A stretch of 64,000 nt of DNA, taken from assembly GCA_032358165.1 (NCBI GenBank), contig JAALGY010000043.1, forward strand, positions 1,488,001 through 1,552,000, read 5' to 3'. The notes below the pieces were generated by a model, which was not told where the DNA came from, made no database searches, and saw nothing but the letters and a program-made list of their open reading frames with translations. Position numbers and translations under genes: made by a program. Source of the DNA: Diplosphaera chodatii. Its lineage: Eukaryota; Chlorophyta; Trebouxiophyceae; Prasiolales; Stichococcaceae. Below are positions 15,036 through 31,000 of the stretch, in pieces. Position 1 is the first letter of the stretch; every line of letters begins with the position of its first letter.

Positions 15036-17690
15036 TCAGTAGAGCAGCCCAGTCCCAAACTTGCGCATCTCCCTGGCATTGCCACCCGTCAGATGGTACA
15101 TGAGTGCCTGCATGGTGAAACACACTGTCCATGTTGCCATCCGAGAAGCTGTGCAGTGGACATATGTCCCTTTGGCCGTGCAAGCCGCTCATGAAGCAGT
15201 TGTGGAGCCAAGCAGCCACACACCTGATGTCCCTCCATGCCGGTGGCTGCAGCATTGGGCAGCGACTCCGTGCGGGCCTGGTGCGCAAGGTACACCATCA
15301 TCTCCTCCGCATCAAGGCGCGGCACCTGCAGTCCGATGGATACCGGGATGAGCGGCGTGCGGGGCACAGGCTGCTCTGCAGCCAGACCTGACAATGGCAG
15401 GAGCACCAGCACGAGCTCACTTGGCCATATGCATGCGGCAACATGGTCCACACGGAACAGACACCATCCGCACACCTCGAAGAGGGAACGCTTTGGTCGA
15501 GGGATCACGAGCTGGCCGCTGATGCCGCTCCCACGCGTCACCGCTGCAACCACTGCACCAGCTGCTGGTGGCGCCTCCAGCAACAGCGCCTGCGATGTTG
15601 AGTGCACTTGGTGTCAGCACAAGCAAGGTCCACCACAGGCCCTGCTGCAGGCTCATGCATTGCTGGTGGCACAGCTGCAAGCTCTGATACCTTGACCCAT
15701 TGATATGGCACCAATGGCTTGTCATGGCATGCACGCCATTCTGTACCATACCTTCACAGCATTTGCCAATCGCAGCTGCGTCGGCAGTACGTTGACGCAT
15801 TTAAGGTTGAACCACTCGTTGTAGCCCGTCACCCAATACAGCGTATTCCAGTCGTCCACCACAAAGAGCACCGGCACCTATGCATGTTGTCAACTGTGCT
15901 TCAGAAACATGCGTGCTGCCTAGGAATGGCTGTCACTTGCCACTGTGCCTTAGATGCGGCGCAACTCGACACATAAATGCTGGCACATGGCATTCATCAA
16001 CCTGCAGCAGTGCAGTAAAAGCTACACTGCTACTACAGCACAGCACCTGCGTCTGAGTCTTCAGCACCCTGAGGACCTCCACCGCAGCGGAAACTGCCAG
16101 GTGCGGATCAGTCGCAGCAATGCCCGCTGCAACACAAACATCACACTCATGGCGGTCTAGGCAGCATGCCCCAGAAGCGTCGCCGTTGTACAGCGGAGCT
16201 CAATATCAGCTGATGCCCAAGTCGCAGTGGTGCTACATACCCTTCAATAAAGCCGCCACACTGTCAGCCGAGTCCCTGAAGCTCTCGAGCAGCTCGTCTG
16301 GCCCGGGTGGCGCCCATGGCAGCTCCGTCAGTGCTGTGGCATGCGGTCCTGCCACGGTGCGCATGAGGAGCCGGGCTGCGTCTGGAGTGTCCCATGTACC
16401 CTCCTCGTTCCTGCACAGCATAGTGTTCCACGAGTGTGTGCCCTTGACTGGGCAGTGTGCAGCAGTAAATTTGCAGCATTGTGAGTGGAACTACACAGGC
16501 AGGGTCTGATTTGCAGTTGGTGCAGAAGAACATACTAATACCAGGCTGTGCTACACATCCATGGACCACCCACTTGTGATACATGCCGCCATCCATGAAA
16601 AGGGCGGCAGATGGTACGTAGACCACAACCCGCCCTACTGTGCGGCCCCACTCTGCCAACATCGCCATTGCGATGCTCTTGCCACCACCTGCACATAGAC
16701 AGGGAAGCTCGTCCCAGCTACTCTATAAAGGTTGACAAGGTGTTAACACAGTCCTCATGTTTGTCTGCAGGACAGCAAGCAGGGCAGGGACGCAACAGGC
16801 GGGGTGCAGCCTCGCCTCTGGGGCCGTCCAGATACAGCTGCGGCTTCTCGCCAGACGCCACCAGCTGTATCAGGTCGTGCGTGCGCTGCCGGTACATGAC
16901 GAGGTCCGTCTGCGTGTGTGCCAGCTCCTCCTGTTGCACAGCACCACATGCACTTTGTCGCAACCTTGCTAGTAGTCAGCTGTTATCAGCCGCTACTTGC
17001 ATGACTCAGTCAGAGCGCATCCTGCATGTGCATTGTCGTCTGCTCCATCGATCTTGTGATGAGGGCAGGACAGCACCTGCAGGCCTTTGCAGCCGCCCTT
17101 TAGTACGAACGTGTCACCACGTGCTGCCGCTGAGGCGTAGAAATCCTGAAATGCCTCTGGGATGTTGGCTGCTGTCATCGTAACGAATTTCCCAACATCG
17201 TCCTGGTTCAACCGAGCTGCAGGCTTGTCCGCAAACCACTCCAGCCTGCAAATGGTGCAATGGCAGTGGTGAAACGCAGCTGTGGAAGCTGTGATAACAC
17301 AGCATCATCAACAGTGATACACGAACCTGCACAGCTCACTGCGTCTCGACCAGCAGATTACCTGGCACGCTCAGCAGCCTCCACATCGGCGGTGGTCGGC
17401 TCCGATGAGGCGGGATGCCTGGCGCTGCCCTTACCGTCCCCGGTTGCATCAGTGCGACGAGCAGGCGCGGGCTTGCCGCTGGCGCTGCGTGAAGCTCTGG
17501 TGCCTCTGGTGGCAAAGCCCCGATGCTGGGCTGGTCCCGCCGTCGAACAATCCGCTGCCGGCTGCTGACGTGAGGCACCGCCATGGGACGTCGCAGACTG
17601 CAGCGAGATCAGCTGCCGTGTGTGCAGCTGCCGCTGCTGCACCTGACCCGGCTGACCACATGCTGTAGCTGCAGCCGCCACCGTGGCCAA
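15036..17690 (-). CDS. Mitochondrial small ribosomal subunit protein mS29 (DAP3 family)
   Basis: Ten exons (17690-17362, 17245-17077, 16930-16816, 16688-16574, 16410-16241, 16126-16047, 15877-15752, 15589-15476, 15325-15224, 15107-15036) join to 463 aa. mS29 is a P-loop GTP-binding protein of the mitochondrial ribosome. The first 100 residues are rich in Ala, Arg, Ser and Gln, as expected for a mitochondrial presequence. The Walker A motif GPRGGGKS (residues 202-209) is created across an intron. The following IAMAMLAEWGR and VVVYVPSAALF, then VPVLFVVDDWNTLYW (Walker-B-like), match the DAP3 order. The intron inside the P-loop has a GC donor (AGAG|GCGAGG). The frame through 15475-15326 is open, so retention of that intron cannot be excluded. 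Confidence 0.85.
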
Positions 17691-21914
<4,224 letters not shown>

Positions 21915-22125
21915 CTGCACTTTCTGGGGCCAATTTCCACATGCAGACGGTGTCTCTGTCTCCATCTGCGATGTAGACAATATGGGATTGTCGGCAGAGT
22001 TGAATTGACTAGCCTGTAGGTGCACTGCCTCATTGATGTCGTTCTCTGTTAGCTCGAGACAAGCGTCTGACCCCGCATTTAGCATTCAGTGCTGCCAGCT
22101 TATAGTTATTGGAGCCTGCATGCGC

Positions 22126-24999
22126 TCAGTGCTTAGCCCGTTTGTGGGTGGCACCACCTTCATGTCTTCTGTTGTTTGTGACATTAAGTGAAGCAGCTGG
22201 CAGCTCCGCAGTTCCACCTTTGACTGCACTTTCTACTGCTGCAAGCGCTTCTCTCAGGATGCGCTTTTCGGCAAGAACCAGAGTCAATGCCGCAAGCTTT
22301 GCCGCCCTGGCCTCTGTCACGGGCTCTTGCTTGGTGACAGCAAGCAGCGACTCGTCTGCTTCGAGTCCTTCGTTGCTGTACCGTTTCAGCCGCTGCCTGA
22401 TGCTGTTGGTCAGCGCTGCGGTCGCCGCCGCCGGCAGGGCCGCTACAGCCTGTGCGGCTGGAACGCTGCACAGCATTGCTTCGCTGTCATCCTCGCTGGC
22501 CTGCTCGGAGTCAGCCGCTGCCCCATCTGCTGGGCCGCCGTCATCCGCTCGCTGACCGACTTCGGCAGCAGTGACTCCGCTGCTGTGCCGCTGGCTGGCG
22601 TCCTGCTGGCCGCTGGCCTTGGCTGCCTCAGCCACTGTCTCGGCGCAGTCCCGCATCGCCCTGGCAGCATCCAGGCGCTCAACGAGGCACGCTGCGGCTG
22701 CCTGCATGCTGTCGGCGCCTGCCATCGCCGCCGGGGGCGCAAACAGCACCCAAAGCGCCGCCACCAGGCCCGCCTCCAGCACGCCCTCCGGTGCAATGCA
22801 CAGGCTCTCTTGCGGGTTGGCCAGCAGATCGCTGCACGGCAGAAGGCCACTCACATTCCAACCGCCGTCATCGATGGTCACTTGAGGCATGCAGCTGCTG
22901 CGAACAGGCGGCTGTTGGCGGCCGTCAGGCGCTCGCCTGTGGCTGTTGAGGAAAGCCACGCGCTTCCTGGCTGCCGGCTTGCCGAGGTGGCGCTGCGCCG
23001 CGGCCACCAGGCCGCCGGCGTCCAGTGACACCGCGTCAAATGGGTTCCCGCCCTCGAGCGCGAAGCCGTACTTGAGGACCAGCTCGCAGTTGCTGAGCTC
23101 CCCGTAGCAGTTCCGCACCTCGGCTCCAGCCGGCACATCAGACGCCGCCAAGACCTGCAGCCAGCAACAACCACACGAGTGTGCCAATTACCTTGGCTGC
23201 GGAGCGTGCATGGCGGACCGGCTGAGACCAGTGCCCCTGTGCCTGAACGCCGCAGCATGTCTGCACGCTGACCTCCAACACTTGCTGTCCGTCCCGCTCG
23301 CTGCTCAGGATGCCGATCTCGAGCTGCCAGCGGGGGTCGTCAGCCGCGTCTGCCTGCCGTATGCCAGGTCGCCACAGACTCCCTGCTGGACTCTCGTCCC
23401 CTTCGCCTGATGTCTGCAGTGTGTGATCGCTATCCTCCGAGGTCCCGCTTGACTGTGATGATTGCTCAGCAGCATCACCTGCAAGCATCAGATGCAATCA
23501 ATGAAGCCGAGTGTTCAAAGCGGTCGCAGCAGCAAAATGAATAGGATTGCACAATAGGATTGCGTGTGGAGCAGCACACTGCTGATCTGACATATTTCAC
23601 CTTCAGCGCCTGAGTGACCGTCGGCATTGTGCACCGGGGCTTCCCCATCGCCTCCACTGCTGTCATCGCCCTCGCTACTGCCCTCCTCTGAAGTCACACA
23701 ATCACAGGTCTGTCGACATACACTCGTTGCGACACACACTGTTATGCACTTACGCTGCTGTCACTCACCATCTGATGAAGGCACATCGCCAGCCACCACA
23801 TAGTCGCCCGTCAGCCTGACATACGCCGCCTTGTGATTGAATATATCGGCCAGCGGCACCAGTGAGTAGCCTGCAGCACAGCACCGTGACCATCTGGCAG
23901 ACACATACATCTGTAGAGTCAGGGCCCATTGGGGTGAAATTTGAATACTGCCCGGCTGCTTCATGTGCAACCCTGGTCAGCCCAAAGCTGTGGGATGATA
24001 CATCCACAAAATATCTTGCTGGTGTAAAGCCATCGTGCGCATCACTGCAAGACCTTGCCAGCTGCACTGCGAAAGGCAGTACCGTGCACGTCGTCCACGC
24101 CAAAGCCGCGGGAGCTGAGCCACGAGGCGGCTGCCATGTAGTTGGGCAGCGTGAAGCCCTTCCGCGATATCTGTGGGTGCTGCTCCAACAGCGCCTGTAT
24201 CGCGTGGAAGTCCTCCGCCAGCAGAGGCCTGTCAGCGGCCGCACGCCCCTCCGCCTCCGAGCCCTGCGGCATAACTGACGGCAAGTGAGGGCTTTCTCCA
24301 ATAGCGTATGCCAACAGCAACCCTGGCTGCCCCCTCATGTGCAGCGTCATATCGGCAGCAGGATGTCCTCTTGTCACTGTGCCCAGGATCAATGACCTGC
24401 CAATGAGCAATGAAGGGATCAAAGCAAGCGGCCCAGATGCGCTGGACGTATCATGATGACCGGCTTCATATACCCATTGTGCCCAGCTCACCTGCAGAAG
24501 CGCTGCCTCGTCCTCTGTCCAAAAGATCGGGAGGTAGGCGCGCTGTGGCAACGAGTCCAGATAACTATGCCTGCGCAAACGGCCAGCAGGGTCCCATGAA
24601 CACCCCGCATGATGTTCAGCTGATCATCAACATGTGCCTGCCACCCTATGCGCCCCCCGTGCCGCGTGACGTGCACGTTGCATGATCATCGCAGGCTCAC
24701 CATCGAGACCGTTTGCCCATGACATGGATCTCGTATAGCACCGCAAATATCAGAGCCAGGCCGCCGCGCAAATCCGACGACCGCAGGATGTCTGCGGCGG
24801 CCGTGTTGACAACCGACAGCACCGCAGCCTTTGGAATGCATGCCAGAGGCTCTCCTTCGGCGATATCTCTGGTTGCACATACTGCAATATGCTCGGCGTT
24901 TTTGGGCTGTTGCCGAACCTCAATGCACGGCTCGACTGTGATGTTCAGACTCTCAAAGAAATGCCTGACAGATTTTAGTTTGCGGGTTCTCACTGCCAT
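22126..24999 (-). CDS. SET-domain protein-lysine methyltransferase, SETD6/LSMT-like
   Basis: Seven exons (24999-24701, 24570-24492, 24263-24083, 23870-23769, 23687-23601, 23478-23273, 23154-22126) give about 660 aa. The split SET domain reads, in order: PLACIPKAAVLS; RW and YLDSLPQRAYLPIFWTEDE; LLQ; WLSSRGFGVDDVHG; LVPLADIFNHKA; and NCYGELSNCELVLKYGFAL. The NH and YGEL motifs form the AdoMet and substrate pocket. The C-terminal part has the helical Rubisco-LSMT substrate-binding region, then an Ala-rich coiled tail and a Lys/Arg/His end. The likely role is methylation of a non-histone protein lysine; the substrate is unknown. An acidic Ser/Asp/Glu-rich insertion splits the SET domain. Exon 6 could instead end at 23192 (donor AAG|GTAATT), adding 27 residues; I preferred 23273 because it restores LEVLAASDVPAGAEV. 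Divergent with gamma-SNAP. Confidence 0.85.
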
Positions 25000-25337
25000 G
25001 ACAGACAACGCACATTCGTGAACTGGTTCTTCACCCGATTTGCTAACTCAGAGTGCAACTGCATTGCTCGTGACTTTCGAGTGAGCAGTTTCTGATGTTG
25101 CTGATGAATGGTTATGTCATGTGCTCTGATTGCTATCACGTGCTTTCGCCCCAGCAAGCTTCATGCGCAGTCTGCACTTGACCACATGAGAGACTGCGAC
25201 AGACAACAATTGCAGATTGTCGACTGCGATCCCGGCTGTGCGTGGGGGTTGCCTCGTCGTTGTGCAGTGCACAACTAGGCTGTGTTTCTTGCCGTGACTC
25301 GTGGACATTCGTGCGCGCACTAGCACACACCGTCAAC
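25000..25337. promoter_or_regulatory. Short divergent promoter region, SET gene / gamma-SNAP
   Basis: Only 338 bp separate the two ATGs, so a shared bidirectional promoter is likely. No TATA box was recognised. Confidence 0.5.
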
Positions 25338-27503
25338 ATGAACTTCAGCGGACTTGGTTCTGAAAGTGAAGGTGACTCCACCTTTCGCGCCGTGCGTATC
25401 GGCATTGTGTGTTGGTCAAACTGCCGACCCGCTGCGGCATTGCCATGGTCTCCATGCAGCCCGATGCTGAATATAGATGTATCCGCTGCAGGCGACAAGC
25501 AGATGAAGGCCGCCGACGCGTATGTCCAGCCATCGCTGCTGTCATTGCGGTTCAAAGCGGATTGGGACCAGGTACCTGAGCTCTCTGTCACGCTTCTGCT
25601 CGTGCGGCGAGGATGTTGCATCATACTGTGATGACAGCAGTTATGACGCATTCAACATACATCAAGCTGGCGAGTAGTAAGCCGAACGGAACGGTTGTTG
25701 TAGGCCACGCCATTGTATGAGAAGGCCGCGCTCAACTACAGGGTGCGCTGCCGGCATCTGCTTGCTCGACATGCATCACTGCCCATCAACTGCAGTCGCT
25801 GAAGTCTGCACGCCGATCTCACCTCTGACCCGAACCTCGCTGCAGCAAACGAAAGCTTTCAAGAAGGCCATTGCAGCATATGAAAAGGCAGCCACAGGGC
25901 AGGAGCGGCTCAACTCGCCGTGGCACGCAGCTAAGCATCTGGAGAAGGCAGCGGAGTGCTGCAAAGAGCTGGGCCAGAGCAGTGACATGCCAGCTTGGTG
26001 GGGCTATAGCCTGGTCAGGATGATGTCAACGATGAAACTTTGCCTCAAGCGTCCGAGATGACCTCTAGCTGGCCGGTCCCAGCTTGCGGGGCTTGTGGAT
26101 AAGACAGCAAGCAGGCAGTGTACGCGATCATGCTGCATGCGCCTTGAGCAAAGCGACCCTGGGTTGCTGTGAGCACATCGGCAAACGGCTGTCCTGACGC
26201 GACCGCTGCACTCGGACGTGCACAGGTACTCGAGGGCAGCGCTGTGCTATGAGGAGGCAGGCCGCGGGCAGGCGGCGGCGGAGGCGTTGTCGAAGGGTGC
26301 TCGCGCCGTCGAAGAGACCGATGCTCAGGTGACCACCCGGCTGCCGGACCAGGACTCTAAGATACCATGGTGCCTATTCCAGTGAACTGCCGCCAGGCAA
26401 ATGCTGGACATCTGATGCTCAAGGGTGGCGCCCGGCATCCAATGCACTGCTGTGGCTGTGCCGCAGGCAGCAAGTGACTTGTATGCCAAGGCTGTCAAGG
26501 CACTGGAAGCAGAGGGCAAGGCCGGCATGTCGTCAGACGTGTTCAGGTGAGGTGTCTGACGGGGTCACGAGAAGCTGCACGCCTGCTTTGTGCGCTGCCT
26601 CCGGGCATAGCCTTCGGTGCTCTCTGCGTGCTGCGCAGTCTACAGTTGTCTGGAGCAACGACGAGTGCCTGGTGCCTTTCTGTGCAGGCATGCAACTGGC
26701 AATGAGCTGCGGCGCGGTGATTGGGGTGCGGCTGCAGGATTTCAGCTGCGCTGGGCTGTTGCGTGTGATGAGGCAGAGGTATGCAGAGGTGCTTGCACAG
26801 TGTCACTGGGGAGGGTCCATCTGAATGCAAGATGGACCCTCCCATGGGTCATGGCTTCGGCCCATGCGGCTCACTCCTGAACTGGCCTGATGTAAGCGCA
26901 CTTTGGTTGCAGGCAATCACCAGCCAATGTCGAGCATACCTGGCAGCTGTCATCATATGGCTGGCGGGGCAAAAGGGGAAGGAGGCATACCTCTGCTACC
27001 AGGTTAGCTGCTCTACGCACAGCATCTGCTGGTGATCTGTAAGCGTGTACTGCCGACTGACTTTGCAGACACTGCACACATGAGCACATCCATGTTTTAT
27101 GCCTGTAGGATGCGCTCAATGTGCCGGCCTTCACCACCAGCGAGGAGGCTTTTGCAGCGGAGGAGCTGATCAATGCATTTCGATCAGGCAATGCAGAAAG
27201 GATCACGGCGCTCATCAAGCCCAACAGCCTGTACATGAATGTGGACAATCAGGTCGGTGCTTGGTCTGGCCATTTCCGCACCGTCACACTCGTGGGCGGC
27301 CTGCATCAGGGGCCTTGGGAAGGACGAGCCTCGTTCAAGCTGTCGACATGTGTCCTGTGGCTCTGTGCATGCAGGTATCGAGGCTAGCTAAAAGATTTCC
27401 GATCGGGGACCTCAAAACCATTGCCGCAGAGTTGGAGGTGGCGGCAGCAGAGCAGAGCCGCTCATCATTGCAGCAGGGACTGGACGATGAGGACTTAAGT
27501 TGA
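25338..27503 (+). CDS. Gamma-SNAP (soluble NSF attachment protein, gamma)
   Basis: Ten exons (25338-25371, 25492-25571, 25704-25742, 25846-25997, 26226-26328, 26467-26546, 26688-26778, 26913-27002, 27109-27252, 27375-27503) give 313 aa, the usual gamma-SNAP length. The protein is an adaptor that recruits NSF to SNARE complexes during membrane traffic, made of TPR-like helical pairs. Diagnostic stretches are LRFKADWDQATPLYEKAA, NSPWHAAKHLEKAAECCKEL, LRWAVACDEAE, ITSQCRAYLAAVIIWLA and the acidic C-terminus GLDDEDLS. The N-terminal exon is short and ends GSESEG; its phase agrees. The join of exon 4 to exon 5 (reading PAWYSRAALCYEEAG) is the least sure. Convergent with the coiled-coil gene. Confidence 0.9.
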
Positions 27504-28026
27504 AGGGTTGAGCTTCGGGTGTGTTTTAAGCACTCATCTATGCGTAAATTACAGCTTACAACTCCTTCTTGGCAAACTGCAGTCTGTCAATACACATGCA
27601 TGACTGCATGGCGTCAAAATGCGCTCGAATGTCACACCTTGCAAGTGAGCAACAAGGCGGTCACGAGCAGTCGTGTCAGGGAGTGCGTGCCTCAGACGAT
27701 GGTTGTTGAGACACTGCAAGAATACCAGTCACACGATGCTGACAGACCCTGTTCATCTGCGAGCTGCCATGACTCTACCTATACTCATCCAAGCGTCAGC
27801 CATGTCGCCGGCGCCCACTTGGGCGGGGCGAGCTGCTGGGCGTGTCACCTCCAGACCCCTGCGAACCCTGCGGTGGAGGAGGCCACTTGAACACAGGTGG
27901 TCCATGTTGCCTACTGTGTCTACTGCTGAAGGCATCGACAATTTGTGTGCCTTTGAAGCTATCATGCACGAGTCCTTATTGCATGAACAAACTAAGCTCC
28001 AGATCTTCAGCAGCAAAGCAGCAATG
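27504..28026. other. Convergent intergenic region
   Basis: The 3' sides of gamma-SNAP (+) and the coiled-coil gene (-) face each other here. Two TGTAA-like motifs on the minus strand lie near 27548-27562, which could serve the coiled-coil transcript. No gene seen. Confidence 0.4.
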
Positions 28027-31000
28027 CTACTGCAGCACCTGCGACAAGGTGCTGAAGGTGCGGCGGACGGGGCCCGCGGTGGCCAGCTGGAGGTCGCGCT
28101 CGCTGTCGGTGCTGCCGCCTGGCGAGGGCGGCACAGCAAACTCCACGCGTCGCCCAGGCCCCCGGTCTGATATCGACCTGCAGACGCTGTGTCTGACATC
28201 ATGAATTCGCAACGCACAGTGCGGCAAGGCTTTGGGAGCGATCAGATCTGCAGGCGACCAGGGGAACAGCGTGAGCTGGCAGTGCAGTGACTGTGCGAGC
28301 ACCTGTCTGGTAAAGAGCGCTCTGCTAACAGGCGCTCGATTGGGGTGCGCTCTGTCGGGTGAGACCGCGCCGCTGACAGTCTCTCTGTCACCGCAGGAGT
28401 GTGCACCCTTGGCGATGTCTGCCCAGAGGACGATGCAGACTCTACCACAGCTGCCTGCCGCTGCAGCCACTGCAGACCGAGAAGCATGTGTCAGTCGCCG
28501 GCATGCTTGCCCCCAAATCTGTGCTTGAAACCAGTTGCTTGCAAGTGCAGCATACACATGCAAGGAACAACGACACATGAACATCCGTCAAGCGAGAACA
28601 CAAGGACGGGTTACCTGATCAATGGTGAGACCGTCAGGCGAACCCAGCTGCGTGAGGCGCTCCCGCAGCGCTGTGTTCTCTGCTGCCAATACACGAGACT
28701 CCTGCTGCGAGAGTGCGATTGCCTGCACGACAGCCAACAGAGCCTCAGCACATGGATTGCTGGCCAACATCCCACGCACTGTCTTCTTCAATGTCTGGCT
28801 GTTGGGGAAAGCCCACACATCAAAACATGAACCCCTGCTCCACTGTACTGCAGTGTGATCCTGCACCCTGGTGGTGACGCTGAAGGGCAACAAACACCAT
28901 ACGTGATGTTGAAGAACAACAAGTCATACATGGATGACCGATGGCACACTCCGAAAACCAATAACATAACAGTTAACATTACACAGCGAAAGACGGGCCG
29001 CACCCGCTTGAAGTCCTCTAGCATCTCCTTGGCCTGCGACCGCTGGCGGGTGTACTTGTCGGAGATGCGGCGGCGCTCCGCCTCGGCGCGCTGCAGGATG
29101 ACGGCCGAGTGCGCCGCCTGCTGCCGCGCGTCCTCCTCCCGCTGCCGCAGCAGCTGCAGGGCACCAGGCAGAGCCGTCAAGCGACCGGCAGCGTGTGCAC
29201 TGGGACACACGCAGAGCCTGCTGCCACACAACATGCCTCTTGCCGGCTTAGCGGCTGCAGTGTAGCTATGTGATGCTGTACGTCTGCTGCGTCAGCTGAG
29301 TGCCAAGCACCTGTTCCAGGCGGTGCTGCTCCAGGGCCGCCCGCCGGCCGGCCCTCTCAGTGGACGCCTGCTCCACCTTGAGTGCGTCCAGAGCATCGGC
29401 CAGCTTCTTCTCGAGCTTCTGGAGCTCAGCCTGCAACAACAATGTGCCAATTGGTGTATTGGATCACTCCCGATTCACTTCGACTGTGTCAGGGGTTGGA
29501 GTCCCGCTCTGGCTACCATGAGCTTTGGCACAATCAAGACGCTGCGGAAGGGATGCACCGAGTATGCTTACGAGCGTCTAGGCTGACATGCTTGCCATGT
29601 ATAGAAGCGCAAGCACTATCCAGGCGGCTACAGTTGAGCCAGCAATTGCCCTGCAATTGCAGGGCAAGATGTACCTGGCGCATGACGGCCGACAGCTCGT
29701 TGGCACGGTCGGCATTGCGCTTCTGCAAATTGGCCGCCCGCAGCTTCTTCTCCAGCGATGCCTGCACCGGAACGCATCCTTCACTCACGTGTGAATCGCA
29801 GGGCATGTAGGACGCTACTGTGACGATGGCTGTCGGAGGGCAACTGCAAAGCTTGATCAGAGTGCAAGTCCCTCCCTGGGGGCGGATCAGAGTGCAATTC
29901 CCTCCCTGGGGGCGGCGTGCGGTGCGCCATGGCCTTCTGTTAGCTGGAATCGCAGGGGAGCGCACCTGCTCGGCCTTCAGGCGGGCGACCATGCCCTCGC
30001 GCTTGACCTCCTCGGCGACGGCGCGCCGCAGGGCGTCCTGCGTCGCCGCCTCCTGGTCCTCCAAGTCCCGCCGCAGCTGCAGGGCGCGGGGTCCAGACTT
30101 TCAGGCATCCGCATCACAGGTAGCATACGCACTCCTGCCTGGCGTGCTGCGCTTGTTGGTGCCAGGACTCGTCGAGGGTCGAGGCTGTGCATGAGGTCTG
30201 GCAGCATTTGTGAGTGGCTGCGATGAGTGGTGCATCAGCAGACCTGCGCGAGGGCCTCCTCCCGCTGGCTGCGTTCCTGTGCCGCGCGCCGCAGCGCCCT
30301 GTCCCGGGCTGCCAGCTCCTCGTTCAAGCCCTGCGCAAAGACAGGATCTCAGACTGCTGCATACATTTAAATGCTGAGCATCGAGGTTGCCAGCCGTCAT
30401 CGTGTTGGCCCCCCCTGCACGCTGCATGCTACATGCCACATGCAAAACACACGAGTATGTCTGCGGCACCTGGGCGACGTCGACGCGGAACTCGGCCTCC
30501 TGCTCGGCTCGCTTCCTGGAGGCCTCCGCCGCTGCCTCCGCCACCTTCAGCTTGTGCTGCAGCTGCGCCACCTGCCGCCACACTCGTCACATGTCAGCGA
30601 TCACGGCCATAGGCCGCACGACATGCAGCGGCATTCTCAGAGACAGCTCTGGGGCGATGCAGCAACACCAGTGGCGCCATGACAGCTCTGGATGCCTGCT
30701 GCGCTCGCTGAAACCGCTCACGCATTCAGCTGCACCCCCTGTCCTTCAGGCATCAGGGTTTACCTGCTTGGCCTCGCGCATCGCTGCGTCGCGCTCCGCT
30801 GTGACGTGCACGAGCGTGGTGGTGGACTCGTCCAGCGCTGCCGTTGCACGCTGCAGCTGTTCCTGCGCAGCGTCCCTGGCTGCCCGCGCCTCCTCTGCCT
30901 CCTGCGGCATCCACACGGGAGACAGCTCAGCAACAGGTGGCCACCTCCGCTGACGGCAGACCTGCAGGAGCCTCCAGGCGCCAGCGTGATGTGCTGCCAT

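Noticed and set aside
15331..15475. Open in-frame read-through between two mS29 exons
   Set aside because: Good GT and CAG borders exist and skipping it restores the family alignment; its lack of stops is probably chance.
26726..26737. A 12-nt 'intron' in gamma-SNAP suggested by GT...AG
   Set aside because: Too short to be spliced, and the continuous frame matches the family (RGDWGAAAGFQLRW).
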